A DNA stretch of 64,000 nt from VYFG01 sp965213885. Its GTDB lineage: Bacteria; Pseudomonadota; Gammaproteobacteria; Arenicellales; Poriferihabitantaceae. Shown one piece after another: positions 1-7,547 of this stretch. The translations under genes and the position numbers were made by a program. Position 1 is the stretch's first letter. Each line of letters opens with the position of its first letter. The stretch covers positions 620,001 to 684,000 of the forward strand of contig OZ243919.1 in the NCBI GenBank assembly GCA_965213885.1. The letters run 5' to 3'. Below the pieces are notes generated by a model. It was not told the origin of the DNA. It searched no databases and was given only the letters and a program-made list of their open reading frames with translations.

Positions 1-1701
1 GAGGAGCAGGATGCCGGCAAGCAGCAGCCAGCGGTTGCGCCGCCCCGTGCGCGCGGCGAGAAAGGGGCCCATGATCCGGGAAAACAGTGCGTGGAGCCGC
101 GGGGAGGCTTCGCCGTTCGCGGCGCCGGGCACGGGCCCGTGGCGGACCCGGCCCAGCATGCGGTAGCTCAGCCACGGGGTGAAGACGAATGCCACCACGA
201 GCGAGATCAGCATGCCCATGGACGCGTTGACGGGGATGGGACTCATGTAGGGTCCCATCAGCCCGGAGATGAAAGCCATGGGAAGCAGGGCCGCGATCAC
301 GGTGAATGTCGCGAGGATGGTCGGGCCGCCGACCTCGTCCACCGCCGCCGGAATGGCCTTGAGCAGGTCCTTCACGCCCATCGCAAGATGGCGGTGTATG
401 TTCTCGACCACCACGATGGCGTCATCCATCAGGATGCCGATGGAGAAGATCAGCGCGAACAGCGACACCCGGTTCAGGGTGAATCCCCAGGCCCAGGACG
501 CGAACAGCGTGGCGGCAAGCGTGATTACCACGGCAGCGCCCACAATGACCGCCTCGCGCCAGCCCAGGAACAGCCAGACGAGCAGGATGACCGAGGCGGT
601 GGCAAAGACCAGCTTGGTGATGAGCTGCATGGCCTTGTCGGTTGCAGTGGCGCCGTAGTCCCGCGTGACCAGGGTGCGCACCCCGTCGGGGATGTGGGTG
701 TCCTGGAGCTGTTCGATCCTCCGGAAGACGCCCCTGGCGATGTCCGCGGCATTCTGTCCTGGCTGCTTGGCCACCACGATGGTGACCGCGGGGCTGTCCT
801 CCGCGGGCCGGTCGCGGTCGGCTGCCGCCCCGAGCCCCGAGCCGGTCCAGACGTAGCTTTCGGGCGTGTCCGGGCCTTTGCGGATGGTGGCCACGTCGCG
901 CAGGTAGACCGGGCTGTCGCGGTTGAGGCCGACCACGAGGTTGCCGAGTTCCGAGGGGTCGCTGAGGAAGGTGCCGGCCTGGACCAGGATCTCCCGGTTG
1001 TCCCGGGTGACGGGAAGGTTGTCCCGGATCTGGTTCGCTGACCTGAGCGTGCGGCGGATGTCGTCGATGGTGATGAAGTGCCCCGGCAGGGCCTGGGGAT
1101 CGAGTTCCACGTTGACAACCTGCCTGGGTGCCCCGATGGTGTAGATGTCCCGGGTGCCCGGCACGCGCTTCAACTGGGTTTCGATGGCATGGGCGATCTG
1201 TCCCAGTTCATAGGCGCCCCGGGTCCGGTCCGGTGACCACAGCGTGATCGCGACAATGGGGACATCATCGATGCCCATGGGCTTGATGACGGGCTGCATG
1301 ACCCCGAGCCCCCGGGGCAGCCAGTCCATGTTGCTGAATACCTGGTCGTAGAGCCGTACGATGGCGTCGGTGCGGTTCTCGCCGACCTCGAACTGGACCG
1401 TGAGCACCGCAAGTCCGGGGGTGGAGCTCGAATAGACATGTTCCACGCCCCGGATTTCCGACAGCACCTGCTCCGCCGGGGTGGCTACCAGGCTTTCCAC
1501 CTCCCGGGGGGCGGCGCCCGGAAAGGGGATGAACACGTTGGCGAAGGTGACGTTGATCTGGGGCTCTTCCTCCCTCGGCGTCACCAGAACCGCGAACAGT
1601 CCGAGCAACAGCCCGAGCAGGGCCAGCAGCGGCGTGATCTCCGTGTTCTGGAACGTGCGCGCGATGGAGCCGGAAAGGCCGGTGTCCCGGTCAGTTCGCA
1701 T
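1..1701 (-). CDS. RND efflux transporter permease subunit (partial, N-terminal part)
   Basis: Inner-membrane proton-driven pump of the AcrB/MexB superfamily, expected to work with the adaptor encoded just upstream. The frame stays open for 567 codons to the window edge, about half of the usual length of roughly 1,030 residues. The first membrane helix lies near residues 18-40, followed by the conserved PFPGAAPREVE stretch that opens the periplasmic porter domain. A later segment holds the helix pair with DDAIVVVENIH, the hallmark of RND helix 4. The ATG at 1699-1701 overlaps the end of the adaptor gene by 11 bases, so the two are translated as an operon. Substrate cannot be read from sequence; the short start and operon form fit multidrug or lipophilic-compound pumps rather than metal pumps. 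Confidence 0.93.
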   Translation of the reverse strand, partial: MRTDRDTGLSGSIARTFQNTEITPLLALLGLLLGLFAVLVTPREEEPQINVTFANVFIPFPGAAPREVESLVATPAEQVLSEIRGVEHVYSSSTPGLAVLTVQFEVGENRTDAIVRLYDQVFSNMDWLPRGLGVMQPVIKPMGIDDVPIVAITLWSPDRTRGAYELGQIAHAIETQLKRVPGTRDIYTIGAPRQVVNVELDPQALPGHFITIDDIRRTLRSANQIRDNLPVTRDNREILVQAGTFLSDPSELGNLVVGLNRDSPVYLRDVATIRKGPDTPESYVWTGSGLGAAADRDRPAEDSPAVTIVVAKQPGQNAADIARGVFRRIEQLQDTHIPDGVRTLVTRDYGATATDKAMQLITKLVFATASVILLVWLFLGWREAVIVGAAVVITLAATLFASWAWGFTLNRVSLFALIFSIGILMDDAIVVVENIHRHLAMGVKDLLKAIPAAVDEVGGPTILATFTVIAALLPMAFISGLMGPYMSPIPVNASMGMLISLVVAFVFTPWLSYRMLGRVRHGPVPGAANGEASPRLHALFSRIMGPFLAARTGRRNRWLLLAGILLL

Positions 1702-2725
1702 CGCCGCCGGTTCCGGTTTTCAGCGCGGCGACTGCCGCCGCCGGGTCCAGGATCACCCGCTCGCCCGCCTCGAGTCCGGACAGGATGGTCGTGCGGCCGT
1801 TGCCCAGCGTCCTGCCCGGCCGGATGTGGCGGAAGCTGATGCCGCCATCCTGGTCCAGTACGTAGATTCCGGTCACCTCGGAACGAGCAACCACCGCCTG
1901 GGACGGGACGGTGAGGACCCTGGCCAGGCCGGTCACGAAGGCGGCCTTGACGTACATGCCCGGGAAGAGCCCGTCCTGGCCGGGCGGGAGGTCGATCCGG
2001 GTGTTGAAACTGCCGCTGCCGGCATCCGCCACGGGGAAGACGGTCACCTTCCGTGCCGCGACCCATTCACCGTTCGGCAGTTCCACGCTGGCGCTGCGGT
2101 GTTCCCGCACGAGGTGAACGATGCTCTGGGGGATTTTCACCGCCACACGGAGTTCATCCAGGGAAATTCCGCTCATCAGGGCCGTGCCTGGCCGGGCGAT
2201 TTCCCCGACCTGGACATGACGCTGCGTGACGATGCCGCTGTAGGGCGCCCTGATGCGGGTGTATGCCAACTGCTGGTTGGCCTGGCTTACCCTGGCTTCG
2301 GCAGCCGCCAGCGCCGCCCGGGTGGTTTTCCGTGTTGCCGATATCCGGTCCATGTCCTGGCGAGAGACGAGCTGACGATCGAACAGGTCCCGGATCCGCC
2401 CGTACTCCGCCTCGGCTTCAGCCAGCCTGGCGCGGGCCGCCTGCAGGCTGGCCGACGCCTGGTCCATGCCGGCTTTCTGTTCGGTGTTCCTGAGGATGAC
2501 GATGACCTCACCCTTGTCGACGTGATCGTCGACGTCGAACAGGACTGCCTCCACCTGGGCTCCGGTCTGGGCGGCGACGGTGGACTGGTGCACCGCTTCC
2601 ACCACGCCATCGAGCCCGAAATGGTGCGCCATTTCAGAGACGGTGGCGGGCAGGGTCTCCAGGGACTGCGCCGGGACGCTCCCCAGTACCGCCAGGGCGA
2701 TGACGGCGCGCGTCAGGGATTTCAT
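1691..2725 (-). CDS. RND efflux periplasmic adaptor (membrane fusion protein)
   Basis: Periplasmic adaptor linking the RND permease to an outer-membrane channel. The 344-residue protein has an N-terminal signal peptide ending near the SLETLP segment, a lipoyl/barrel-sandwich half-motif (VEAVLFDVDDHVDKGEVI), a coiled-coil hairpin rich in Ala, Arg and Glu at about residues 85-155, a second half-motif (YTRIRAPYSGIVTQRHV), then beta-barrel and membrane-proximal domains. Length and order match the HlyD/AcrA family. No outer-membrane channel gene is visible here; it may lie beyond the left edge or elsewhere. A perfect inverted repeat begins three bases upstream of the ATG and covers the ribosome-binding region. 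Confidence 0.92.
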   Translation of the reverse strand: MKSLTRAVIALAVLGSVPAQSLETLPATVSEMAHHFGLDGVVEAVHQSTVAAQTGAQVEAVLFDVDDHVDKGEVIVILRNTEQKAGMDQASASLQAARARLAEAEAEYGRIRDLFDRQLVSRQDMDRISATRKTTRAALAAAEARVSQANQQLAYTRIRAPYSGIVTQRHVQVGEIARPGTALMSGISLDELRVAVKIPQSIVHLVREHRSASVELPNGEWVAARKVTVFPVADAGSGSFNTRIDLPPGQDGLFPGMYVKAAFVTGLARVLTVPSQAVVARSEVTGIYVLDQDGGISFRHIRPGRTLGNGRTTILSGLEAGERVILDPAAAVAALKTGTGGDAN

Positions 2726-2727
2726 GG

Positions 2728-2769
2728 GCGCATCCTATATATTAGATACAACTAATATATAGGATGCGC
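2728..2769. promoter_or_regulatory. Perfect 18-bp inverted repeat upstream of the efflux operon (candidate operator)
   Basis: Left arm GCGCATCCTATATATTAG (2728-2745), 6-base spacer ATACAA, right arm its exact reverse complement (2752-2769). The element is AT-rich within GC-rich surroundings and abuts the adaptor start codon. An operator for a TetR-type or similar repressor is the simplest reading; if transcribed, the hairpin would also hide the ribosome-binding site. No regulator gene is adjacent. Confidence 0.7.
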
Positions 2770-2846
2770 ATGACCAGGAAAATACCGCTTTGGGGGGGTG
2801 GGTGTATCTCCCGACGAGGACCGACCTGGTCCGTGGAGCCTGGATA

Positions 2847-4094
2847 TCAGTGCCCCGCCTTTCCGCCGGAGTCATTCCGGGAGTTGTTCCGCTTGAGAAG
2901 TTTGCCGATGATGTACGTCGTTCTCGGGATGTAGGTGTAGTGCGTGCGGAAGGAAACGGTGGGCCGAGCGGACATTCGGATCACGCTGAATGCCAGCAAC
3001 AGGGCATGGGCGATGGCAATGAAGACGAACAGTGCCGGTGCGCCGAACCGTTCCACCAGGCTGGAGGTCACCAGCGGACTTGCGATGGCCCCGATACCGT
3101 AGAGGAATATGAGCGAGGCATTGACCCCCACCATTTCCTCCGCTTTCGCGAAATCGTTGGCATGGGCCGCGGAAACCGAGAATATGGGAAAGGTCGCCAT
3201 GCCGAAGAGTGCGGCGCCGACGTAGATCAGGTAGGGCGAGGTGGTATTCGCCCAGGCGATTCCGGTGCAGATGAAAAGGCTCAGCACCGACAACCCGATC
3301 AGTACCCGGCGCCGGTCGTACTTGTCGGCGACCAGGCCGACGGGGAACTGGGCCAGGGCACCGCCCAGCATCACGGTTGCGAGAAAGTACCCGAGCTCCG
3401 TCTGGCTCAGCCCCACCTCCTGCCCGTAGATGGGGCCGACCATGCGAAACGAGGCGGTGGTGACTCCGGCGACGATGGCGCCCGCGGCGCCCAGGGGGGA
3501 CACCCGGAACATGTGCAGGGGCCGGAGCCTGGGGCGTTTCGGTACGCTGGGCTCGATGGAGGTGGTCAGGGTGACCGGTAACAGGCACAGGCAGCAGAGG
3601 ATCGCCAGCAGGTTGTAGGATATGTAGGAGGACGGCTCCAGCAGTCCGATCATGAGCTGGGCCGCGGATGCGGAGACGATGTCCACCACCCGGTAGACGC
3701 CCATGATCCTGCCGCGGGTCTGGTTGGTCAGGGCGGCCTGCAGCCAGGATTCGATCGCCGTGTAGCAACCCGCCACGCACAGCCCGGTCATGATCCGCAT
3801 GCCCGACCAGGCCAGGGGGTCGATGAACAGCGGATGGGCCACGGCGCCGATGGCGCCGAACGACGCGAAGATCGTGAAGGTCCGTATGTGGCCGATGGTT
3901 CCGATCAGCCTCGGCGCCTGCCAGCATCCGATGAAGAATCCCAGGAAATGGGATGACCCGAGCATGCCGACCTCAGTGCGGGTGAAACCCTGCTGCAGGC
4001 CGGAGAGCGCGTCAAGCGGGGAAAGTGCCCCTGAACTCAGTTGCAGCAGGGCAACGGACAGGAACAGGGCGGCGAAGGACAGCAGCAGGCGCAT
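2847..4094 (-). CDS. MFS transporter (YcaD/YfkF-like)
   Basis: Twelve-helix major facilitator protein of 415 residues. Helix 1 is near residues 3-25; the loop 2-3 region (FFIGCWQAPRLIGTIGHI) and the mid-protein GLVADKYDRRRVLIG motif, the MFS signature between helices 8 and 9, are visible. The sequence resembles the YcaD/YfkF type of drug/metabolite transporter rather than sugar or peptide carriers. The last roughly 30 residues are basic and cytoplasmic. It is transcribed toward the efflux operon but separated from it by about 120 bases holding the palindrome, so it is probably a separate unit. Substrate unknown. Confidence 0.85.
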   Translation of the reverse strand: MRLLLSFAALFLSVALLQLSSGALSPLDALSGLQQGFTRTEVGMLGSSHFLGFFIGCWQAPRLIGTIGHIRTFTIFASFGAIGAVAHPLFIDPLAWSGMRIMTGLCVAGCYTAIESWLQAALTNQTRGRIMGVYRVVDIVSASAAQLMIGLLEPSSYISYNLLAILCCLCLLPVTLTTSIEPSVPKRPRLRPLHMFRVSPLGAAGAIVAGVTTASFRMVGPIYGQEVGLSQTELGYFLATVMLGGALAQFPVGLVADKYDRRRVLIGLSVLSLFICTGIAWANTTSPYLIYVGAALFGMATFPIFSVSAAHANDFAKAEEMVGVNASLIFLYGIGAIASPLVTSSLVERFGAPALFVFIAIAHALLLAFSVIRMSARPTVSFRTHYTYIPRTTYIIGKLLKRNNSRNDSGGKAGH

Positions 4095-4132
4095 TGGCGG
4101 CGGATTATGGAGAAAAATCCACCGGAAAAGTC

Positions 4133-4160
4133 AAAAAAAACCCCGGAAGGATTCCGGGGT
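4133..4160 (-). terminator. Rho-independent terminator of the Met-rich protein gene
   Basis: On the minus strand an 8-bp GC-rich stem (CCCCGGAA pairing with TTCCGGGG, 4141-4159) with a 3-base loop is followed by eight T residues (4133-4140). It sits about 60 bases past the stop codon of the gene ending at 4222 and just before the MFS start, so it separates the two transcripts. Confidence 0.85.
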
Positions 4161-4221
4161 CGCATTCAGGGAAGGAAACTGTCCGCAGGGGTAATCGGGC
4201 CGGCCCTCATCCTCCTGCAGG

Positions 4222-4932
4222 CTACTCGGATTCCGCCGGGGCCGCGCTCTCCGCGGTTTCATCCGGCGCCTGGGCGGTGCCCGGCATCCCGAAGTTCATC
4301 CTGTTGAGCATCGGCTGTATGGATTGCGGATTCATCAGCCAGTTGATCCGCGGGGTGTACCAGTTGGGGTTCGCCAGCGAGGTGATCGGCTGGTAGAAGA
4401 CGGGGTTCATCATCGCGGTCATCCAACGGGTATAGTGGCCCGGATCCATGAACTGCATCATCGGCTGGTACATGGCGGGGTTCATCGGCGCCATCATCCA
4501 TGACAGGTACATGTTCGGATTCATGAAGCGCATCATCACCCGGGTCATCTTGCTGAAATCGGTCATGCCGTTCATCCACGTCTCCCACATCACCGGCTCG
4601 GTGGCGCACCTGGTCATGACGTGGATCGTGCGCGGATCGTTGACCACGGACATGAGTCGGGCGAGCCTGGCCGGGTCGGAAATCGTGTCCGCCATGACTT
4701 CCATGTCGGTGAATGCCCTGAGGTACGGACGGATCTGCTCGAATCGCTCGTCGTCGGCATTCTGGCAGTCGCCGTAGTACTGCTTGGCGAGCTCGAACTT
4801 GTGGCCGGCATCATCAGTGCCGTCCGACTGCGCCGATGCCGGGAGGGCGGGCCACAGACAGAAGACGGCAGCCGCCATCAACGACCTGAGACAGGTCAAT
4901 GATTTCCGGGGACGGGGGCTGTTGGATTTCAT
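4222..4932 (-). CDS. Exported Met-rich NP/DP-repeat protein
   Basis: I do not recognise a named family. The 236-residue protein starts at the ATG at 4930-4932 behind an AGGAAA ribosome-binding site; a longer reading upstream is only the antisense of the neighbouring EamA gene. A signal peptide ends near residue 34 (ALPASA). From about residue 85 to 215 the protein is built of 12- and 13-residue units, each beginning with an [NDE]P dipeptide usually preceded by Met, with an aromatic residue 3-4 places later and Met near the end (MNPNMYLSWM, MNPAMYQPMM, MDPGHYTRWM, MNPVFYQPIT). There are 28 Met residues in total. Two Cys lie before the repeats. The tail is acidic and Ala-rich. Periplasmic or surface location is inferred; metal binding is only a possibility. 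Confidence 0.8.
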   Translation of the reverse strand: MKSNSPRPRKSLTCLRSLMAAAVFCLWPALPASAQSDGTDDAGHKFELAKQYYGDCQNADDERFEQIRPYLRAFTDMEVMADTISDPARLARLMSVVNDPRTIHVMTRCATEPVMWETWMNGMTDFSKMTRVMMRFMNPNMYLSWMMAPMNPAMYQPMMQFMDPGHYTRWMTAMMNPVFYQPITSLANPNWYTPRINWLMNPQSIQPMLNRMNFGMPGTAQAPDETAESAAPAESE

Positions 4933-5163
4933 GGTTTCCTCGCGATAGATCTGGTTGTCCATGCCGCCGTCGGAACGCCGATGGGAGTGACGCGGTCCCC
5001 GAACCGTGCGGCGTACGGACCTGAATGAAATGCCATTACCATGACGCGAAGCGAAATGCATTGGTATATTCCTGTATGCATATTTCGTGGATAGCGGGGA
5101 CAAGCCGATCTGCCCGGATTGAGTACCCCCACGGGATAGGAACCGGAACCATCGCCAACTGTC

Positions 5164-5622
5164 ATGTATACCCTGATTCTGCTGACGCTCATCACCGTGT
5201 GTTACGCCGCCTACAACCTGCTGGTGAAAGTGTCCGGCAGCCACGCGGGCGTTGCCGCGCCGATCTTCGCGACCATCGGCCTGCAACTGGCGGCGCTGTC
5301 GGTGTCCGTGGTTTACCTGGCAGTGCTGGTCCGGCAGGGAGTCGCGGTGGCCCTGCCTCCACGGGCGCTGATGTTCGGTGTTGCCGCCGGCTGCTGCATT
5401 GGCGCGGCGGAGGTGATGTACTTCTACCTCTTCAGGGGGTTCGCGGGCGAGCCCGGCATGCCCGCGGGTGTGGCGATCCCGGTGATCGTGGGCGGCACCG
5501 TCGTGATCGCCATGCTGTTGGCCCGGGTCGTTTTCGGAGAGACCTTCGCTCCCATCCAGTGGGCGGGGGTCACGCTGACGCTGGCGGGTATGCTGCTTCT
5601 CGCGCTGGGCGCACGCCAGTGA
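5164..5622 (+). CDS. Single-domain EamA/DMT-family membrane protein
   Basis: A 152-residue protein with one EamA domain and about five membrane helices, half the length of ordinary two-domain DMT exporters, so it probably acts as a dimer. The helix that ends the domain carries the typical GETFAPIQWAGVTLTLAGM pattern. It is divergent from the Met-rich repeat protein gene, with a 230-base shared upstream region that is AT-richer than its surroundings. Substrate cannot be told; metabolite export is the usual family role. Confidence 0.8.
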   Translation: MYTLILLTLITVCYAAYNLLVKVSGSHAGVAAPIFATIGLQLAALSVSVVYLAVLVRQGVAVALPPRALMFGVAAGCCIGAAEVMYFYLFRGFAGEPGMPAGVAIPVIVGGTVVIAMLLARVVFGETFAPIQWAGVTLTLAGMLLLALGARQ

Positions 5623-6002
5623 ATGCCCCGGTTGGTGGAATCTGCGCGTCCGGCGACGGAGAGGGCAGGTCGTCACAGCCGGCATTGCATCGAACGGGGG
5701 GCGCAATCACATTGTGCATTCAGGATCTTGACGGATCGGTTCGCCGCCCCGCATGGGGTGCATGTTTCCAGGGATGAAACGGGCCGCGGGCTGCTTTCGG
5801 ACCGGTGTTACGCACGACAGGACAATCCGGCGGCAGCGCGGGCGTCCGCCGGAGCCGGCCGATGGCATCCTGGAATCTTCGGCAACCGGGGTCACGGGAC
5901 CCCGCGTTTCAGGGGATATGGGGATGATCACCAGGAAACGAATAAACCGGGGGCCCACTGTGTGCACAACGGTATGGATCAACCGAATTTCCGGTTCCCG
6001 GG
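5623..6002. other. Gene-free stretch
   Basis: No reading frame here has a plausible start or coding character. The stretch is GC-rich up to about 5940 and turns AT-rich toward the promoter that follows. Confidence 0.6.
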
Positions 6003-6031
6003 TTGAATAGGGACCTTTGAGACCCTATAAT
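6003..6031 (+). promoter_or_regulatory. Sigma-70 type promoter for the cell-wall hydrolase gene
   Basis: TTGAAT (6003-6008), a 17-base spacer and a perfect TATAAT (6026-6031). It lies about 110 bases upstream of the ATG at 6139 and so predicts a leader of roughly 100 bases that contains the palindrome at 6087-6115. Confidence 0.75.
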
Positions 6032-6086
6032 TATGCAAAAATTATGGCAAAAACAATGTTTCTTGTCATAACGCCGCTGAATCAAG

Positions 6087-6115
6087 TGGAATTGCACTAA
6101 TTTAGTGCAATTCCA
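6087..6115. promoter_or_regulatory. 14-bp palindrome with NtrC-like core
   Basis: TGGAATTGCACTAA, one base, then its exact reverse complement. The core TGCACTAATTTAGTGCA fits the known NtrC enhancer pattern TGCAC-N7-GTGCA, but no sigma-54 promoter is evident beside it. It sits within the predicted leader, 24 bases before the start codon, so a repressor site or a leader hairpin are alternatives. Confidence 0.55.
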
Positions 6116-6138
6116 TCCGGACCTGCGAGAGAATCATC

Positions 6139-6630
6139 ATGAAAACAATACCTTTGCAAGTCCTCCCGGCAGTGGTCCTTTCCATCGTCCTGGCACTGCC
6201 CGTATTTGCCGCCGGATCCATTCAGACTAAGGAGCCGGAGTTCGCGGCCGCCTCGCCGGGCCAGGAGCTCGGGTGCCTCGCGATGAACATCTACCACGAA
6301 GGTCGCGGCGAACCCATCCAGGGGCGTGAAGCCATCGCCTCGGTGACGATGAACCGGGTGCGCAGCGACAGGTACCCCGACACGGTGTGCGCAGTGGTCT
6401 GGCAACGAAAGCAGTTCAGCTGGACCAGAACCGCCCCCCGGCACCACGTGATCACCGATTTCAAGGCGTGGCGGGAAGCCCTGGAAATCGCCAGGCTGTT
6501 CATCAGCGGCCCCATGATCACCACGGTGGGCAATGCTACCCACTACCATGCGATCTCCGTCCACCCGTATTGGCAGGACAATACCAAGCTGGTGGCGCAA
6601 CGGGGGAGACACTACTTCTACGCATTGTAG
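6139..6630 (+). CDS. Exported SleB-type cell wall hydrolase
   Basis: Predicted peptidoglycan hydrolase of the SleB (Hydrolase_2) family acting in the periplasm. The 163-residue protein has a signal peptide of about 25 residues ending VFAAG, then the family core: LAMNIYHEGRGEPIQGREAI with the catalytic Glu, VTMNRV, and the C-terminal ATHYHAISVHPYW segment. Length matches the catalytic domain alone, without a separate peptidoglycan-binding domain. A strong promoter and a palindromic site precede it, so this gene may be under specific control. It is followed 59 bases later by nit, on the same strand. Confidence 0.88.
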   Translation: MKTIPLQVLPAVVLSIVLALPVFAAGSIQTKEPEFAAASPGQELGCLAMNIYHEGRGEPIQGREAIASVTMNRVRSDRYPDTVCAVVWQRKQFSWTRTAPRHHVITDFKAWREALEIARLFISGPMITTVGNATHYHAISVHPYWQDNTKLVAQRGRHYFYAL

Positions 6631-6689
6631 GATAATAGGCGCTTTCCAACGCGCCGATTCGGCCAGCCAGGCCGGACACCGATTCCACC

Positions 6690-7508
6690 GTGCCACTGAT
6701 CGCGGTCTGCCAGACCAATTCATCCGACGACATCATCCGGAACCTGGAGTCCACTTCCGACCTGGCCCGGGAAGCGGCGTCCAGCGGCGCCCTGGCGATG
6801 TTCCTGCCGGAATGCTTCGCCCTGATGCAGGCCAGCCGGAAACAGCTCCGGGAATCCGCCGAGACGCCGGGGAAGGGCGCCATCCAGGATCACATGGCCT
6901 CCCTGGCAAGGGAGACCGGGATGTTGCTGTTCGCGGGCTCCCTGCCGGTCCGCAGTGACGATCCGGGACGGGTCTTCAACACCTCCATGGTTTTCGGCCC
7001 TGACGGGAGCCGGACCGGGCGCTACGACAAGATCCACCTGTTCGATGTCTCCCTGGAAAGCGGTGAGCAGTTCCTGGAATCCGCCTATACCATGCCGGGA
7101 GAACAGCCCGTCGTGGTGGATTCGGAACTGGGCAGAATCGGCCTTAGCGTCTGCTACGACCTCAGGTTTCCCGAACTGTACCGGGAACTGGTATCGCTCG
7201 GCGCGGAAATCCTGCTGGTTCCGTCCGCCTTTTCACCCACCACCGGTCCGGCGCACTGGGAACCGCTGCTGCGTGCGCGGGCCATCGAGAATTTCTGCTG
7301 GGTGATCGCCGCCGCCCAGACCGGCCGGCATCCGAGCGGCCGCTCCACCTGGGGCCACAGCATGGTGGTGAACCCCTGGGGCCGGGTGGTGGCGGAAATA
7401 AAACAGGAACCCGGCCTTTTATTGGCGGAAATCGACCGCACTGAAAACACCAGGGCAAGACGCCAGTTGCCGAGCCTGGATCACCGGCGGCTCCGGCCGG
7501 CCGGATAA
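6690..7508 (+). CDS. Carbon-nitrogen hydrolase (Nit/YbeM-like amidase)
   Basis: Nitrilase-superfamily amidase of 272 residues with the catalytic triad in place: Glu41 (FLPECF), Lys114 (RYDKIHLFD) and Cys155 (VCYDLRFPEL). The Nit1/NIT2/YbeM group hydrolyses deaminated glutathione and similar omega-amides, and I infer that role here. The chosen start is GTG at 6690, which begins the conserved first beta strand (PLIAVCQTNSS). In many gammaproteobacteria this gene sits directly before tldD, as it does here with a 39-base gap, suggesting cotranscription. Confidence 0.9.
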   Translation: MPLIAVCQTNSSDDIIRNLESTSDLAREAASSGALAMFLPECFALMQASRKQLRESAETPGKGAIQDHMASLARETGMLLFAGSLPVRSDDPGRVFNTSMVFGPDGSRTGRYDKIHLFDVSLESGEQFLESAYTMPGEQPVVVDSELGRIGLSVCYDLRFPELYRELVSLGAEILLVPSAFSPTTGPAHWEPLLRARAIENFCWVIAAAQTGRHPSGRSTWGHSMVVNPWGRVVAEIKQEPGLLLAEIDRTENTRARRQLPSLDHRRLRPAG

Positions 7509-7547
7509 ACGGGCGCTGTCACGCGCACCCAGTCAACTTCGAGGACC

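Noticed and set aside
2770..2934. Plus-strand frame beginning TRKIP after the palindrome, as a divergent regulator
   Set aside because: It ends after about 55 codons, overlaps the MFS gene and shows no helix-turn-helix; at best it is a trace of a lost gene.
4933..5706. Upstream in-frame extension of the Met-rich protein gene to a 494-residue product
   Set aside because: The extension is antisense to the EamA gene, is His/Arg/Gln-rich as antisense frames are, and lacks the signal peptide that appears at the ATG at 4932.
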